Shown one piece after another: positions 1 through 7,368 of a DNA stretch of 21,295 nt. The stretch comes from Ectothiorhodospiraceae bacterium (lineage in GTDB: Bacteria > Pseudomonadota > Gammaproteobacteria > Thiohalomonadales > Thiohalomonadaceae). The notes below the pieces were generated by a model, which saw nothing but the letters and a program-made list of their open reading frames with translations, did no database searches and had not been told where the DNA came from. Position numbers and translations under genes: made by a program. The DNA is taken from NCBI GenBank assembly GCA_007125455.1, contig SLDE01000172.1:1-21295 (forward strand). Reading direction: 5' to 3'. The first letter of the stretch is position 1. The number at the start of each line of letters is the position of its first letter.

Positions 1-176
1 GGGGCCGGTTCCATCGGCTCCAGGTAGAAGCATGAACCATCGCTCAGCTCTACCTTGCCGCCCCATTTGTCCGGGCTATTAAACTCCAATGAACTGATAC
101 TTTCTTCCAGGTCCTTCTTGGCCACATAGAAGGAAAGCACGCCGCCTTCGGTCTCACGAATCATTACACTTGGCAT
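1..176 (-). CDS. nifT: NifT/FixU family protein, partial (C-terminus beyond the window edge)
   Basis: Reading leftward from an ATG at 176, 58 codons stay open to the window edge. The product begins MPSVMIRETEGGVLSFYVAK and continues with KKDLEE, SLEFNSPDKWGG, VELSDGS and YLEP, which is the usual pattern of NifT/FixU, a protein of about 70 residues. Roughly the last dozen residues and the stop lie outside the window. An AGGTGA ribosome binding site lies 6-7 bases before the start. It follows nifK in the same direction, as in most nifHDKT operons. NifT function is poorly understood; it is usually dispensable and is thought to relate to nitrogenase maturation. Identification is by sequence pattern and position. 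Confidence 0.9.
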   Translation of the reverse strand, partial: MPSVMIRETEGGVLSFYVAKKDLEESISSLEFNSPDKWGGKVELSDGSCFYLEPMEPA

Positions 177-198
177 GGTATTCACCTATTCATGATTT

Positions 199-302
199 GC
201 CACAGAGTTCACAGCGTGCACAGAGGAATGACATTCGGATATCGTGAATAGCCACCCGCATGCCTGCGTATCTCCTCGGTGTCCTCTGTGTCCGCTGTGG
301 CC
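199..302. repeat. CACAGAG-type inverted repeat, copy 1 (nifK-nifT gap)
   Basis: The left arm (199-226) is built from CACAGAG-like units about 9-10 bases apart. The right arm (274-302) is its imperfect reverse complement (CCTCTGTGTCC, GCTGTGGCC). The two arms flank about 47 bases of unrelated sequence. It fills the gap between the nifK stop and the nifT ribosome binding site. Transcribed as RNA it could fold into a long imperfect hairpin. Five related copies occur elsewhere in this window. Confidence 0.75.
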
Positions 303-313
303 AGGATCAGTAA

Positions 314-1885
314 TTACCGTACCAGGTCGTAGTTGAAATCGGTGGTACCCATCAGACGGGTCTCTTCGTCCAGTCGCTCCAATACCGCGTTGACCAGGGT
401 GGTGAGGATCTGCATTGCCCCCTCGTAGCCCAGGGTGGTCTGACGGTGCAGGTGGTGACGATCGAAGATCGGGAAGCCCAGACGGATCAGTGGGACCTCA
501 AACTCCTTGCCCTTATAGAGGGTGTCACGCTGGATGAACTTGCCGTAGCTGTTGCCGATCATAAAGTCCGGCTTGTTGGTAAACATCAGCGAACGGAAGT
601 GCCACAGGTCCTTGCCGATATGTACCTGGGTCTCCTTACCGTAGGGGGACTCTTCCAGCATCTTGCTCATCGCCTTCTTCCAACGCTTGTTGGCGTTATT
701 ACATAGCACGTCGGTCGGCTCGGCACCGAGCTCCAGCAGGAACTTGGTCATACCCATCACAAAGTCTGGATCACCGTAGAGGGCAAAACGCTTGCCGTGC
801 AGCCAGGTGTGGCTGTCAGTCATCATGTCCACCAGGCGACCACGCTCCAGCTCCAGGCTGGCCGGGATCGGCTTACCGCTCAGTTCGGCGACCTTCATCA
901 GGAAGGCATCGGTCCATTCCAAGCCCATCGGGATGTCGATCTTCTTCGCCTCATGCTTCCAGGTGTTTTGCGCCAGCTTGCGTGACTTGTCCGACTGCCA
1001 GCTTTGCAGGAACAGGGTGTCGATGGCATTGGGGGCATCCTTGACCTCGGCCATGGTGGTACCACCCTCATACATCCGATAGCTGCCATCGGCGGGGGTA
1101 TCCATTACCTCGGATGGATCGGAGAGCAGGCTATAGGCCACCCCCATCTCCGCCATCATGCGTTTGACCACCCGGTAGTTGCCCAGATAGGTCTCAAAGC
1201 CCGGCACGATGTTGATCTTGCCGTTCTTGCCCACTTCCTTGTCGTCCATGTAATTGAGGGTGAAATAGCGAGCGATCCCTTCGAACATATTGTCCCAACC
1301 CGTGGTATGGGAACCAACAAAGCTTGGGGTATGGGCAAACGGGGTGGGGAAATCCTGCTCGATATGCCCTTCCTTCTTGGCATTGCCGATAAAGGCATTC
1401 AGGTCATCACCGATGACCTCAGCCATACAGGTGGTGGAGACCGCGATCATCTCTGGCTTATACAGCGCCTTGGCGTTTTCCAGGCCGGCGTACATATTCT
1501 TCTGCCCGCCGAACACCGCCGCATCTTCGGTCATGGAGTCGGAGACACAGGCCACCGGCTCCTTGAAGTGGCGATTGAAATAGGTACGAAAATAGGCCAC
1601 ACAGCCCTGGGAACCGTGCACATAGGGCAGGGTCTTCTCAAAGCCGAGTGAGCACAGCACCGCGCCAAGGGGCTGGCAGGCCTTGGCCGGGTTGACGGTC
1701 AGGGCCTCACGGTTAAAGTTGAGTTCCTGATATTCTTCGGTAGTGCTCCACAGGAAGGTCTCGTCGATCTTCTCCTGCGGCACCTTACCTTCAAACTGTT
1801 CCTGCTTGTTTTTGAGGGTGGTCTTGTACTCTTCCTCGCGAAAAAGCGGATAACAGGGCATTACCTTTTCAGCTGACTGGGGCAT
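314..1885 (-). CDS. nifK: Nitrogenase molybdenum-iron protein beta chain
   Basis: NifK pairs with NifD to form the MoFe protein (dinitrogenase), a cytoplasmic alpha2beta2 tetramer. The start at 1885 gives 523 residues, the same length as Azotobacter NifK, and has an AGGAGA ribosome binding site. A longer open frame to 1984 lacks NifK similarity. The P-cluster ligands fall at the standard numbers: Cys70 in AKACQPLGA, Cys95 in GSQGCVAYFR, Cys153 in STTCMAEVIGDD and Ser188 in HTPSFVGSH. The C-terminus, ending FNYDLVR, is also typical. It is the third gene of nifHDKT, separated from nifD by a 221-base gap that carries an inverted repeat. Confidence 0.99.
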   Translation of the reverse strand: MPQSAEKVMPCYPLFREEEYKTTLKNKQEQFEGKVPQEKIDETFLWSTTEEYQELNFNREALTVNPAKACQPLGAVLCSLGFEKTLPYVHGSQGCVAYFRTYFNRHFKEPVACVSDSMTEDAAVFGGQKNMYAGLENAKALYKPEMIAVSTTCMAEVIGDDLNAFIGNAKKEGHIEQDFPTPFAHTPSFVGSHTTGWDNMFEGIARYFTLNYMDDKEVGKNGKINIVPGFETYLGNYRVVKRMMAEMGVAYSLLSDPSEVMDTPADGSYRMYEGGTTMAEVKDAPNAIDTLFLQSWQSDKSRKLAQNTWKHEAKKIDIPMGLEWTDAFLMKVAELSGKPIPASLELERGRLVDMMTDSHTWLHGKRFALYGDPDFVMGMTKFLLELGAEPTDVLCNNANKRWKKAMSKMLEESPYGKETQVHIGKDLWHFRSLMFTNKPDFMIGNSYGKFIQRDTLYKGKEFEVPLIRLGFPIFDRHHLHRQTTLGYEGAMQILTTLVNAVLERLDEETRLMGTTDFNYDLVR

Positions 1886-1942
1886 GACTTTTCTCCTGCC
1901 GCGCCACTCATCCGTGGACAACGGCTCTAAAGGAAATGGATT

Positions 1943-2095
1943 AACCGCAAAGGATACGAAGATCCACGAAGGTTTTTTTAGCAATATTCATGACCATCGC
2001 TTCATTCGCGGTTAACTGGTTCTACGATTCCACCTTAAACCGTCAAGAAGTGCTTGGAGCATTAACCCTTTGCGCTCTTTGCATCCTTCACGGTT
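1943..2095. repeat. CGCAAAGG-type inverted repeat, copy 2 (nifD-nifK gap)
   Basis: The left arm (about 1943-1972) has units like CGCAAAGGATACGAAG. The right arm (about 2066-2095) is the imperfect complement (CCCTTTGCGCTCTTTGC, TCCTTCACGG). It has the same architecture as the CACAGAG copies but a variant unit. It lies in the 221-base space between the nifD stop and the nifK ribosome binding site. Nothing coding is visible there. Confidence 0.65.
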
Positions 2096-2106
2096 ACTCG
2101 CTTTTA

Positions 2107-3573
2107 TTAGGCTGCGGCACTTTCCGCATCGCTCTCTTCGCTCGGTTTCCAGGGTGCCTTCAATTTTCCCCAGCAGGGGTTGTTGAGGGTCATATCCATA
2201 TCGCGGGCGAAGATAGCAAAGCCGTCGTAGCCATGGTACGGGCCGGAATAGTCCCAGCTGTGCATCTGACGGAAGGGGATACCCATCTTCTGGAAGATGT
2301 ACTTCTCCTTGATCCCGGAGCCGATCATATCTGGCTTGACCTTCTTAACGAATTCCTCGAATTCGTAACCGGTCACGTCGTCGTAGATCAGCGTAGCGTT
2401 GCCCATCTCCTTGATGGTGCGATCGTAGTCGTCGTTATGACCAAACTCGTAGCCGGTACCAACCACTTCCATACCCAGGTCTTCGTAGGCACCGATCACA
2501 TGACGAGGGCGCAGACCACCCACATAGAGCATCACCTTCTTGCCTTCCAGGCGCGGCTTGTACTTGTCGATGATGGCCTGCATCAGCGGCTTGTACTTGT
2601 CGATCACCTTCTCGGCATTGGCCTGAACGGTTTCGTCAAAATGCGCGGCAATCTTGCGGATCGACTCTTCGATCTTGGTCGGTCCAAAGAAGTTATATTC
2701 CATCCACGGAATGCCAAACTTCTCTTCCATGTGACGCGAGATGTAGTTCATCGAGCGGTAGCAGTGCAACAGATTGAGCTTCACACTCGGGGTGTTCTGC
2801 ATCTCTTCCACGGTGCCGTCGCCGGACCACTGTGCCACCACATTAAGACCCATCTCCTCCAGGATCGTACGGGTTGCCCAGGCATCCCCACCGATATTGT
2901 AGTCACCAATGATGGCGACATCGTAGGGGCTACCCTCACGTGTATTCTTGTCCAGCATGTGGTCGCGGATCGCATCGTTGGCGATGTGATGACCCAGTGA
3001 CTGGGACACACCACGGAAGCCTTCACAGCGTACCGGCACAACTGGCTTGTTCAGCGTAGCAGCGGCCTTCTTCGATACTGCCTCGATGTCATCACCGATC
3101 AAACCGATAGGGCACTCGGACTGCACCGAGATCCCCTTATTGAGCGGGAAGAGGGTCTCGACTTCCTCGATCAGTTTGGTCAGTTTCTTGTCACCGCCGA
3201 ACACAATGTCCTTCTCCTGGAAGTCCGAGGTAAAGTTCATGGTGCCGAAGGTGTTTACCCCGGTGGTTCCGACGTAGTAGTTACGACGACCGGCGCGGGA
3301 GTACTGTCCGCAACCGACCGGCCCATGAGAGATGTGGATCATGTCCTTGATCGGACCCCACACCACCCCCTTGGAACCGGCATAGGCACACCCACGAATA
3401 GTCATCGTGCCCGGCAGGGACTTACGATTGGAGGTAACGCACTTACTGGATTTATCAACATCCTGATCGTTAGCCGTCAGATGCTTGGCACGCTCTGCCC
3501 TCGCCCCTTCCGGATAAACTTCGAGCACCTCCTGGATGAGGGCTTCGGTCTCTTCACGCGTCATTGTAGCCAT
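2107..3573 (-). CDS. nifD: Nitrogenase molybdenum-iron protein alpha chain
   Basis: NifD is the catalytic alpha subunit that holds the FeMo-cofactor and half of the P-cluster. It has 488 residues, the usual length. P-cluster ligands are Cys62 (IRGCAYAGSKG), Cys88 (GPVGCGQYSR) and Cys154 (SECPIGLIGDD). The active-site pair Gln191 and His195 lies in GFRGVSQSLGHHIAND. The cofactor ligands are Cys271 (LLHCYRSMNYI) and His438 (FRQMHSWDYSGPYHG), which correspond to Cys275 and His442 of Azotobacter. The ATG at 3573 has a GGAG ribosome binding site. It lies 101 bases downstream of nifH and is co-transcribed from the nifH promoter. No key residue is missing. Confidence 0.99.
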   Translation of the reverse strand: MATMTREETEALIQEVLEVYPEGARAERAKHLTANDQDVDKSSKCVTSNRKSLPGTMTIRGCAYAGSKGVVWGPIKDMIHISHGPVGCGQYSRAGRRNYYVGTTGVNTFGTMNFTSDFQEKDIVFGGDKKLTKLIEEVETLFPLNKGISVQSECPIGLIGDDIEAVSKKAAATLNKPVVPVRCEGFRGVSQSLGHHIANDAIRDHMLDKNTREGSPYDVAIIGDYNIGGDAWATRTILEEMGLNVVAQWSGDGTVEEMQNTPSVKLNLLHCYRSMNYISRHMEEKFGIPWMEYNFFGPTKIEESIRKIAAHFDETVQANAEKVIDKYKPLMQAIIDKYKPRLEGKKVMLYVGGLRPRHVIGAYEDLGMEVVGTGYEFGHNDDYDRTIKEMGNATLIYDDVTGYEFEEFVKKVKPDMIGSGIKEKYIFQKMGIPFRQMHSWDYSGPYHGYDGFAIFARDMDMTLNNPCWGKLKAPWKPSEESDAESAAA

Positions 3574-3631
3574 GTCATATCTCCTTCATCGCCGCCTAAT
3601 CCGACGGACGCTGAATAAGGGTTGAAAAACC

Positions 3632-3663
3632 GCGAAGTAGACCGGCACACACCGGCACTTCGC
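3632..3663 (-). other. Hairpin just after nifH in the nifH-nifD gap
   Basis: GCGAAGT (3632-3638) pairs with ACTTCGC (3657-3663). Inside, CCGG pairs with CCGG around a CACACA loop, with a small internal bulge. It begins about a dozen bases after the nifH stop in the transcript and has no T-run. Similar hairpins in other diazotrophs stabilise nifH mRNA or partly end transcription, giving more NifH than NifDK. That role is inferred here. Confidence 0.6.
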
Positions 3664-3674
3664 AGCGGGAACGC

Positions 3675-4568
3675 TTAGGCCGTGGCCGCTTCGGCAGCCA
3701 GCTCTTCTGCGGTCTTGCCAACAATGGACTCGTCTTCCTCTTCGAGGATGCCAAAGCTCATCATGACCTCTTCAAGGGCGTCCATGGTCAGCGGCGTAGG
3801 GACCACGAACAACTTGTTATCGACGACCTTTTGCGCCAAGGCGCGGTACTCGTCGGCCTGCTTGGCCTTGGAGTTGTATTCAATCACGGTCATGCGGCGG
3901 ATCTCGGCGCGCTGTACTTCATTGTCACGCGGTACGAAATGGATCATCTGGGTACCCAACTGACGCGCCAGTTCTTCAATGAGCTCATCTTCGCGAGCCG
4001 TGTTGCGGCTGTTGCAGATCAGACCCGCCAGGCGTACCCCACCGGAACTGGCATACTTTACAATCCCCTTGGCGATATTATTGGCAGCGAACATCGCCAT
4101 CATCTCGCCAGAGACCACGATGTAGATCTCCTGGGCCTTGTTTTCGCGGATCGGCATGGCGAAGCCGCCACACACAACGTCACCCAATACATCGTAAAAA
4201 ACGAAGTCGAGATCTTCGTCGTAGGCGCCTTCCTCTTCGAGGAAATTGATCGCGGTGATTACCCCACGACCGGCACAGCCCACGCCCGGCTCCGGGCCAC
4301 CAGACTCGACGCACTTCACATCGCCGTAGCCTACGGACAACACATCTTCGAGCTCCAGATCTTCAACCGATCCGGCCTCGGCGGCCAGATGCATTACGGT
4401 GGTCTGGGCCTTGGAGTGGAGGATCAAACGGGTGGAGTCGGCCTTGGGGTCACAGCCGACGATCATTACCTTCTTACCGGCTTCGGCCAGTGCTGCCACC
4501 AGGTTCTGGGTGGTGGTAGACTTGCCGATACCGCCCTTGCCGTAAATTGCACATTGACGAAGTGCCAT
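3675..4568 (-). CDS. nifH: Nitrogenase iron protein (dinitrogenase reductase)
   Basis: NifH is the ATP-dependent electron donor to NifDK, a homodimer bridged by one [4Fe-4S] cluster. The start at 4568 gives 297 residues beginning MALRQCAIYGKGGIGKST, with the P-loop at 10-17 and an AGGAGA ribosome binding site. An upstream extension of the frame has no similarity to NifH. The cluster ligands are Cys98 (GVGCAGRG) and Cys133 (DVVCGGFAMP). Arg101 in the same GVGCAGRG motif is the known target of DraT, in keeping with draT next door and draG in this window. A strong sigma-54 promoter and a NifA site lie upstream. Confidence 0.99.
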   Translation of the reverse strand: MALRQCAIYGKGGIGKSTTTQNLVAALAEAGKKVMIVGCDPKADSTRLILHSKAQTTVMHLAAEAGSVEDLELEDVLSVGYGDVKCVESGGPEPGVGCAGRGVITAINFLEEEGAYDEDLDFVFYDVLGDVVCGGFAMPIRENKAQEIYIVVSGEMMAMFAANNIAKGIVKYASSGGVRLAGLICNSRNTAREDELIEELARQLGTQMIHFVPRDNEVQRAEIRRMTVIEYNSKAKQADEYRALAQKVVDNKLFVVPTPLTMDALEEVMMSFGILEEEDESIVGKTAEELAAEAATA

Positions 4569-4611
4569 GGTCTTTCTCCTTGCGTTGAGGGTTGGTGTCA
4601 CCCTCACTACG

Positions 4612-4626
4612 GCAAGTGTTGTGCCA
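4612..4626 (-). promoter_or_regulatory. Sigma-54 (-24/-12) promoter of nifHDKT
   Basis: The minus strand reads TGGCACAACACTTGC, a complete match to TGGCAC-N5-TTGC with GG and GC exactly 10 bases apart. Transcription is expected to start near 4600, leaving a leader of about 32 bases before the nifH ATG at 4568. Confidence 0.93.
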
Positions 4627-4643
4627 GCACCACGAGAAACGAA

Positions 4644-4656
4644 TAAGTGATTGAAT
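4644..4656. promoter_or_regulatory. Possible IHF site between the NifA site and the nifH promoter
   Basis: TAAGTGATTGAAT matches the reverse of the IHF consensus (YAANNNNTTGATW) with one mismatch and lies in an AT-rich stretch. It sits between the NifA site (4723) and the -24 element (4626), where IHF normally bends DNA in nif promoters. Called by eye. Confidence 0.45.
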
Positions 4657-4722
4657 AAATAACCATTTCCTGTTTTAGTGTGACACACAGGCACGTTCGA
4701 TCCCCGACAATCACCCGGCTGC

Positions 4723-4738
4723 TGTATGGATACCGACA
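4723..4738. promoter_or_regulatory. NifA upstream activator site for nifH, overlapping the draT start codon
   Basis: TGTATGGATACCGACA fits the NifA consensus TGT-N10-ACA. It lies about 105 bases upstream of the nifH -24 element, the usual distance. Its fourth to sixth bases are the draT ATG at 4726. Confidence 0.8.
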
Positions 4739-5520
4739 AACACTCGCTGGCACTGCCACGCACAGCACAACTACCGATCAACCGCTGCAATCTGCCAGCA
4801 AAGATCCTCGGCAGCCTGCAGTTTCAGCGCTATCCGCAGCCGCTTACTATTGATGGGACAAGGGAATTGCACCGGGATCTGTTCCTACGTCTCGACGCCC
4901 TGGATAATGCATCGCAACGGGCGCAACAATTCATCGACTACATGAGTGTGCACTTTTGCCTGCATGCACCGGATGAGGCGGGTTTCGACCCGGCCTGCCG
5001 TATCGATCGCCACAAGGCCGATTACCTGCGTCTATTGCGTGGCTGGTCTTTCGACAGCGAAGGAAGGGAAGGGGCAGTACTCAAGGGCTGGGTAGAATCC
5101 CGCTTCGGGCTGATCCCGCGCTTTCATCACGGGCCAATCCGACATGGAGAAGATGAAAACTACCGGCGCTACCAACTGGCCTGCGCCGATGGTCTCTACA
5201 ACACCAACGCCCTGTTCGATCAGTTGGACCTGCTCTACAGCTACGGCCAATACGAACTGCAATCGGCGGGGAAATACCTGACCCTCTACCGTGGCAGCAA
5301 TGCCACCGAACAGCTCGGCCCCGACATGCTGCTGCTCAACAATCTCAACTCCTTTAGCCGCGACAGGGAGCGGGCCGATGAATTCGGCGATGTGGTGTGG
5401 CAGATCGAGGTACCGGCAGCCAAGGTCTTCTTCTATGCCGAGTTACTGCCCAGCTACCTCAAGGCAGAGCGGGAGGTGATGGTACTCGGCGGGCTGTATC
5501 GGGCTAGGCGGGTAATCTAG
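4726..5520 (+). CDS. draT: NAD+-dinitrogen-reductase ADP-ribosyltransferase
   Basis: DraT transfers ADP-ribose from NAD+ to Arg101 of NifH, switching nitrogenase off in response to ammonium, darkness or energy loss. The 264-residue protein has the family N-terminus LPINRCNLPAKILGS and family-typical segments GWVESRFGLIPRFH and DGLYNTNALFDQ. The ADP-ribosyltransferase triad elements are YRG at 188-190, SFS at 209-211 and the E-R-E motif at 248-250. The ATG at 4726 is the only start available after an in-frame TGA at 4681, and no clear ribosome binding site precedes it. The start codon lies inside the NifA site of nifH. It is divergent from nifH. No sigma-54 promoter of its own was found. Confidence 0.95.
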   Translation: MDTDKHSLALPRTAQLPINRCNLPAKILGSLQFQRYPQPLTIDGTRELHRDLFLRLDALDNASQRAQQFIDYMSVHFCLHAPDEAGFDPACRIDRHKADYLRLLRGWSFDSEGREGAVLKGWVESRFGLIPRFHHGPIRHGEDENYRRYQLACADGLYNTNALFDQLDLLYSYGQYELQSAGKYLTLYRGSNATEQLGPDMLLLNNLNSFSRDRERADEFGDVVWQIEVPAAKVFFYAELLPSYLKAEREVMVLGGLYRARRVI

Positions 5521-5559
5521 CCACGAACCCGAGCCATGCTAGTCCACTGGCAACGGGCT

Positions 5560-5578
5560 TTCGCGGCGCAGCCGCGAA
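5560..5578 (+). terminator. GC-rich hairpin downstream of draT
   Basis: TTCGCGGC (5560-5567) and GCCGCGAA (5571-5578) form a perfect 8-bp stem with a GCA loop, 39 bases after the draT stop. There is no T-run, so it may be a REP-like element or a mRNA 3' end rather than a classical terminator. Confidence 0.45.
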
Positions 5579-5606
5579 GAGGTTCGGGCTGGTGTCCAAC
5601 GCAAAA

Positions 5607-5618
5607 AAGTATATACTT
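5607..5618. promoter_or_regulatory. Palindrome upstream of vapB, candidate autorepression operator
   Basis: AAGTATATACTT is a perfect 12-bp palindrome 33 bases before the vapB ATG. VapBC complexes usually repress their own promoter by binding palindromes in this position. A further GTAGATACTAC near-palindrome follows directly. Confidence 0.5.
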
Positions 5619-5650
5619 AACGTAGATACTACCCTAGGGGGTCCCACACC

Positions 5651-5881
5651 ATGACAACTGCACGCGTTTTTCAATCCGGCAACAGCCAGGCGGTGCGCCT
5701 GCCTAAGGAGTTTCGTGTCGACACCGACGAACTGGAGATCTTTCGGCGCGGAGACGAGATTGTGCTGCGCCCGGTACACCGCTCAGCTGTTGCAGCCTTT
5801 GACCTCCTCGCCAGCCTGCCCGATGACTTCATGGCGGACGGGCGTGAGGATCTGCCCCCCCAGGATCGGGAAGAGCTATGA
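5651..5881 (+). CDS. vapB: VapB-type antitoxin (AbrB/SpoVT-like DNA-binding fold)
   Basis: This 76-residue protein begins MTTARVFQSGNSQAVRLPKE and continues FRVDTDELEIFRRGDEIVLRP, the swapped-hairpin AbrB-type DNA-binding domain of VapB antitoxins. The C-terminal part (residues 45-76) is the expected toxin-wrapping tail. It neutralises VapC and represses the operon. An AGGGGG ribosome binding site lies about 9 bases upstream. Its stop overlaps the vapC start by 4 bases (ATGA), which supports translational coupling. The pair sits between draT and the SIR2-like gene and has no known nitrogen-fixation role. Confidence 0.9.
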   Translation: MTTARVFQSGNSQAVRLPKEFRVDTDELEIFRRGDEIVLRPVHRSAVAAFDLLASLPDDFMADGREDLPPQDREEL

Positions 5882-6288
5882 GTCGTTACCTGCTCGACAC
5901 AGACATCTGTATCTACATCACCAAACACCACCCGCCCCACCTGCGCCAGCGCTTCGAACAGGCAAGGCCGGGTGAGTTGGCCATGTCGGTCATCACCTAT
6001 GGAGAGTTGCGACGTGGTGCAGAGAAGAGCCAGTGGCGTGACAGGGCGCTGGCAACGATCCAGAGCCTGAGCGAGGTCATTGAGATCCTCGACCTGCCCG
6101 CTGCGGCTGGCGCGGTCTATGGCGAGATCCGCACCCAACTGGAACGGGCAGGCACTCCCATCGGTGGCAACGACCTGTGGATCGCCGCCCACGCCATGGC
6201 CGCCGAACTGACCCTGGTCACCAATAACCAGGGCGAGTTCGCCCGCATCGAAGGCCTTGCTGTTGAGAACTGGGCGCAAACGGCCTGA
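5878..6288 (+). CDS. vapC: VapC-type PIN-domain ribonuclease toxin
   Basis: This 136-residue protein spans one PIN domain. Acidic metal-binding residues are in place: Asp7 in RYLLDTDIC, Glu43 in TYGELRRGAEKS and Asp99 in GGNDLWIAAHA. The late motif LVTNNQGEFARIEGL is typical of the VapC group that acts on initiator tRNA or other RNA. Length and motifs are complete, so the toxin is probably active. It is translationally coupled to vapB. Toxin-antitoxin pairs are often gained by transfer, and this one separates draT from the downstream NifA-controlled genes. Confidence 0.92.
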   Translation: MSRYLLDTDICIYITKHHPPHLRQRFEQARPGELAMSVITYGELRRGAEKSQWRDRALATIQSLSEVIEILDLPAAAGAVYGEIRTQLERAGTPIGGNDLWIAAHAMAAELTLVTNNQGEFARIEGLAVENWAQTA

Positions 6289-6310
6289 TGTATCGTTTGC
6301 CACTCCCCCT

Positions 6311-6326
6311 TGTCGCCTTATCGACA
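6311..6326. promoter_or_regulatory. NifA upstream activator site for the SIR2-like operon
   Basis: TGTCGCCTTATCGACA fits TGT-N10-ACA and is partly palindromic. It lies about 133 bases upstream of the -24 element at 6452, within the normal range for NifA sites. Confidence 0.7.
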
Positions 6327-6382
6327 ATCCTGCCTCCCGCCAAATGCCGTCCATCCCTGGACATAATCACCGCGGCCATGGG

Positions 6383-6410
6383 CCGCCCTATAGGGCGGGC
6401 CGTGCCCGCC
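6383..6410. other. Overlapping, mutually exclusive inverted repeats after vapC
   Basis: CCGCCCTATAGGGCGG (6383-6398) is a perfect 16-bp palindrome. GGCGGGC (6394-6400) also pairs with GCCCGCC (6404-6410) around a CGT loop. The two structures share bases, so only one can form at a time. It lies about 95 bases after vapC and upstream of the SIR2-like gene promoter. It may act as the 3' end of the vapBC transcript or be a REP-like repeat. Confidence 0.55.
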
Positions 6411-6450
6411 ATTAGCGCACAACAGCAGCGCTGCTCAGCGTTTTTCACCC

Positions 6451-6466
6451 CGGCCCGATCCTTGCA
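6451..6466 (+). promoter_or_regulatory. Probable sigma-54 promoter of the SIR2-like operon
   Basis: CGGCCCGATCCTTGCA carries GG (6452-6453) and GC (6464-6465) exactly 10 bases apart and a full TTGCA box. The first T of the -24 box is replaced by C and the AC by CC. Transcription would start near 6477, about 30 bases before the ATG at 6507. The NifA site at 6311 supports it. Confidence 0.65.
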
Positions 6467-6506
6467 GAGAGTTCACCATCCCCCCCTTTATAACGGTGAG
6501 ACTGAC

Positions 6507-7367
6507 ATGCAACAGACAGAGCTTGATGCAATCAAACATGGCCTGAACAGTGGCGAGGTGATCCCCTACCTCGGCCCCGAGGCACTTGCAGGTGCGGTGA
6601 ATGCAGAGAGCGGCGAGCCCATCCCCGCCGACAGCGACAGCCTGATCCTGGCGATGAACGGCGGCAGGCCGATGGCGCCCAAACTGATGTATGAATTCCC
6701 CCGCGCGGCGATGAACCTGGAACTGAAAAAGGGGCGCAGCTTCGTCAACCGCTTTCTCGATCAACTCTACGGCCAGACCGAATGGACCCGTGCGCCGATC
6801 CACGACTGGCTGGCCCAGTGGCATCCGCCCTGCGTGATCGACGTCAACCGTGACCGGCAGCTGGTGGATAGCTATGCCGGACTGCCCCATAACCTGATGC
6901 TGGGGATCGCCCGTGTCGGCGGCACCGACTATCGCTACAAGCTCTATCATCACAATGGGGCCGAATATCGCGAGATCAGCAATGAACAGGCTGACCCTGC
7001 CCTGCCGCTACTGGTCAAGCCGATGGGCTCTCCCGTGCCGGAGCCCAGCTACATCGCTTCGGATGCGGACTACGTGGACTACCTCACCGAACTGATGGGC
7101 GGCTTTGGCGTGCCGAAGATGTTCAAGGGCTATCGCCAGGGCAAGCAATACCTGCTGCTGGGCCTGCGCCTCAAGCGCGACACCGAGCGCATGGTGCTGG
7201 CCGATCTGATCCACGGCCACGGTGGCGGATGGGTGGTGATGGACGATCCCACCCCAAAAGAACGGCGCTTTTGTGAGAAGAATCTGGGTATGACAGTGAT
7301 CGACCAACCACTGACCGAATTCATGCAATACTTTGGCGTCGAACTACCCAGCATGGCCGAGGCATGA
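6507..7367 (+). CDS. SIR2-like domain protein of the nif/dra locus
   Basis: The start at 6507 gives 286 residues; an open frame back to 6288 has no supporting similarity and would include the promoter. The N-terminus GEVIPYLGPEAL (16-27) resembles the GAG nucleotide-binding loop of SIR2-like proteins. LPLLVKPMGSPVPEPSYI (167-183) followed by DYVDYL matches the region that in sirtuins holds a catalytic His-Gly, but here Met-Gly replaces it. YLLLGLRLKRD (215-225) matches the second SIR2 motif. This suggests binding of NAD+ or ADP-ribose without deacylase activity. It is followed one base later by a cysteine-rich gene and has a NifA/sigma-54 promoter. The location between draT and draG suggests a part in NAD-linked nitrogenase control, which is inference. 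Confidence 0.75.
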   Translation: MQQTELDAIKHGLNSGEVIPYLGPEALAGAVNAESGEPIPADSDSLILAMNGGRPMAPKLMYEFPRAAMNLELKKGRSFVNRFLDQLYGQTEWTRAPIHDWLAQWHPPCVIDVNRDRQLVDSYAGLPHNLMLGIARVGGTDYRYKLYHHNGAEYREISNEQADPALPLLVKPMGSPVPEPSYIASDADYVDYLTELMGGFGVPKMFKGYRQGKQYLLLGLRLKRDTERMVLADLIHGHGGGWVVMDDPTPKERRFCEKNLGMTVIDQPLTEFMQYFGVELPSMAEA

Positions 7368-7368
7368 G

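Noticed and set aside
1004..1651. 215-residue open frame on the plus strand
   Set aside because: Antisense of nifK.
1990..3000. 336-residue open frame on the plus strand
   Set aside because: Antisense of nifD running into the repeat-filled gap. The sequence is low-complexity in His, Val and Leu, typical of shadow frames.
3831..4646. 271-residue open frame on the plus strand
   Set aside because: Antisense of nifH; no recognisable protein family.
4671..4689. Extra TGT...ACA pairs in the nifH-draT gap
   Set aside because: The spacings are 9, 11 or 13 bases, not 10. Only 4723-4738 fits.
5671..6354. 227-residue open frame on the minus strand
   Set aside because: Antisense of vapBC, whose motifs and ATGA overlap are clear.
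6288..6506. N-terminal extension of the SIR2-like protein to 6288
   Set aside because: The extension would cover the NifA site, the palindrome and the promoter, and its sequence shows no protein similarity.
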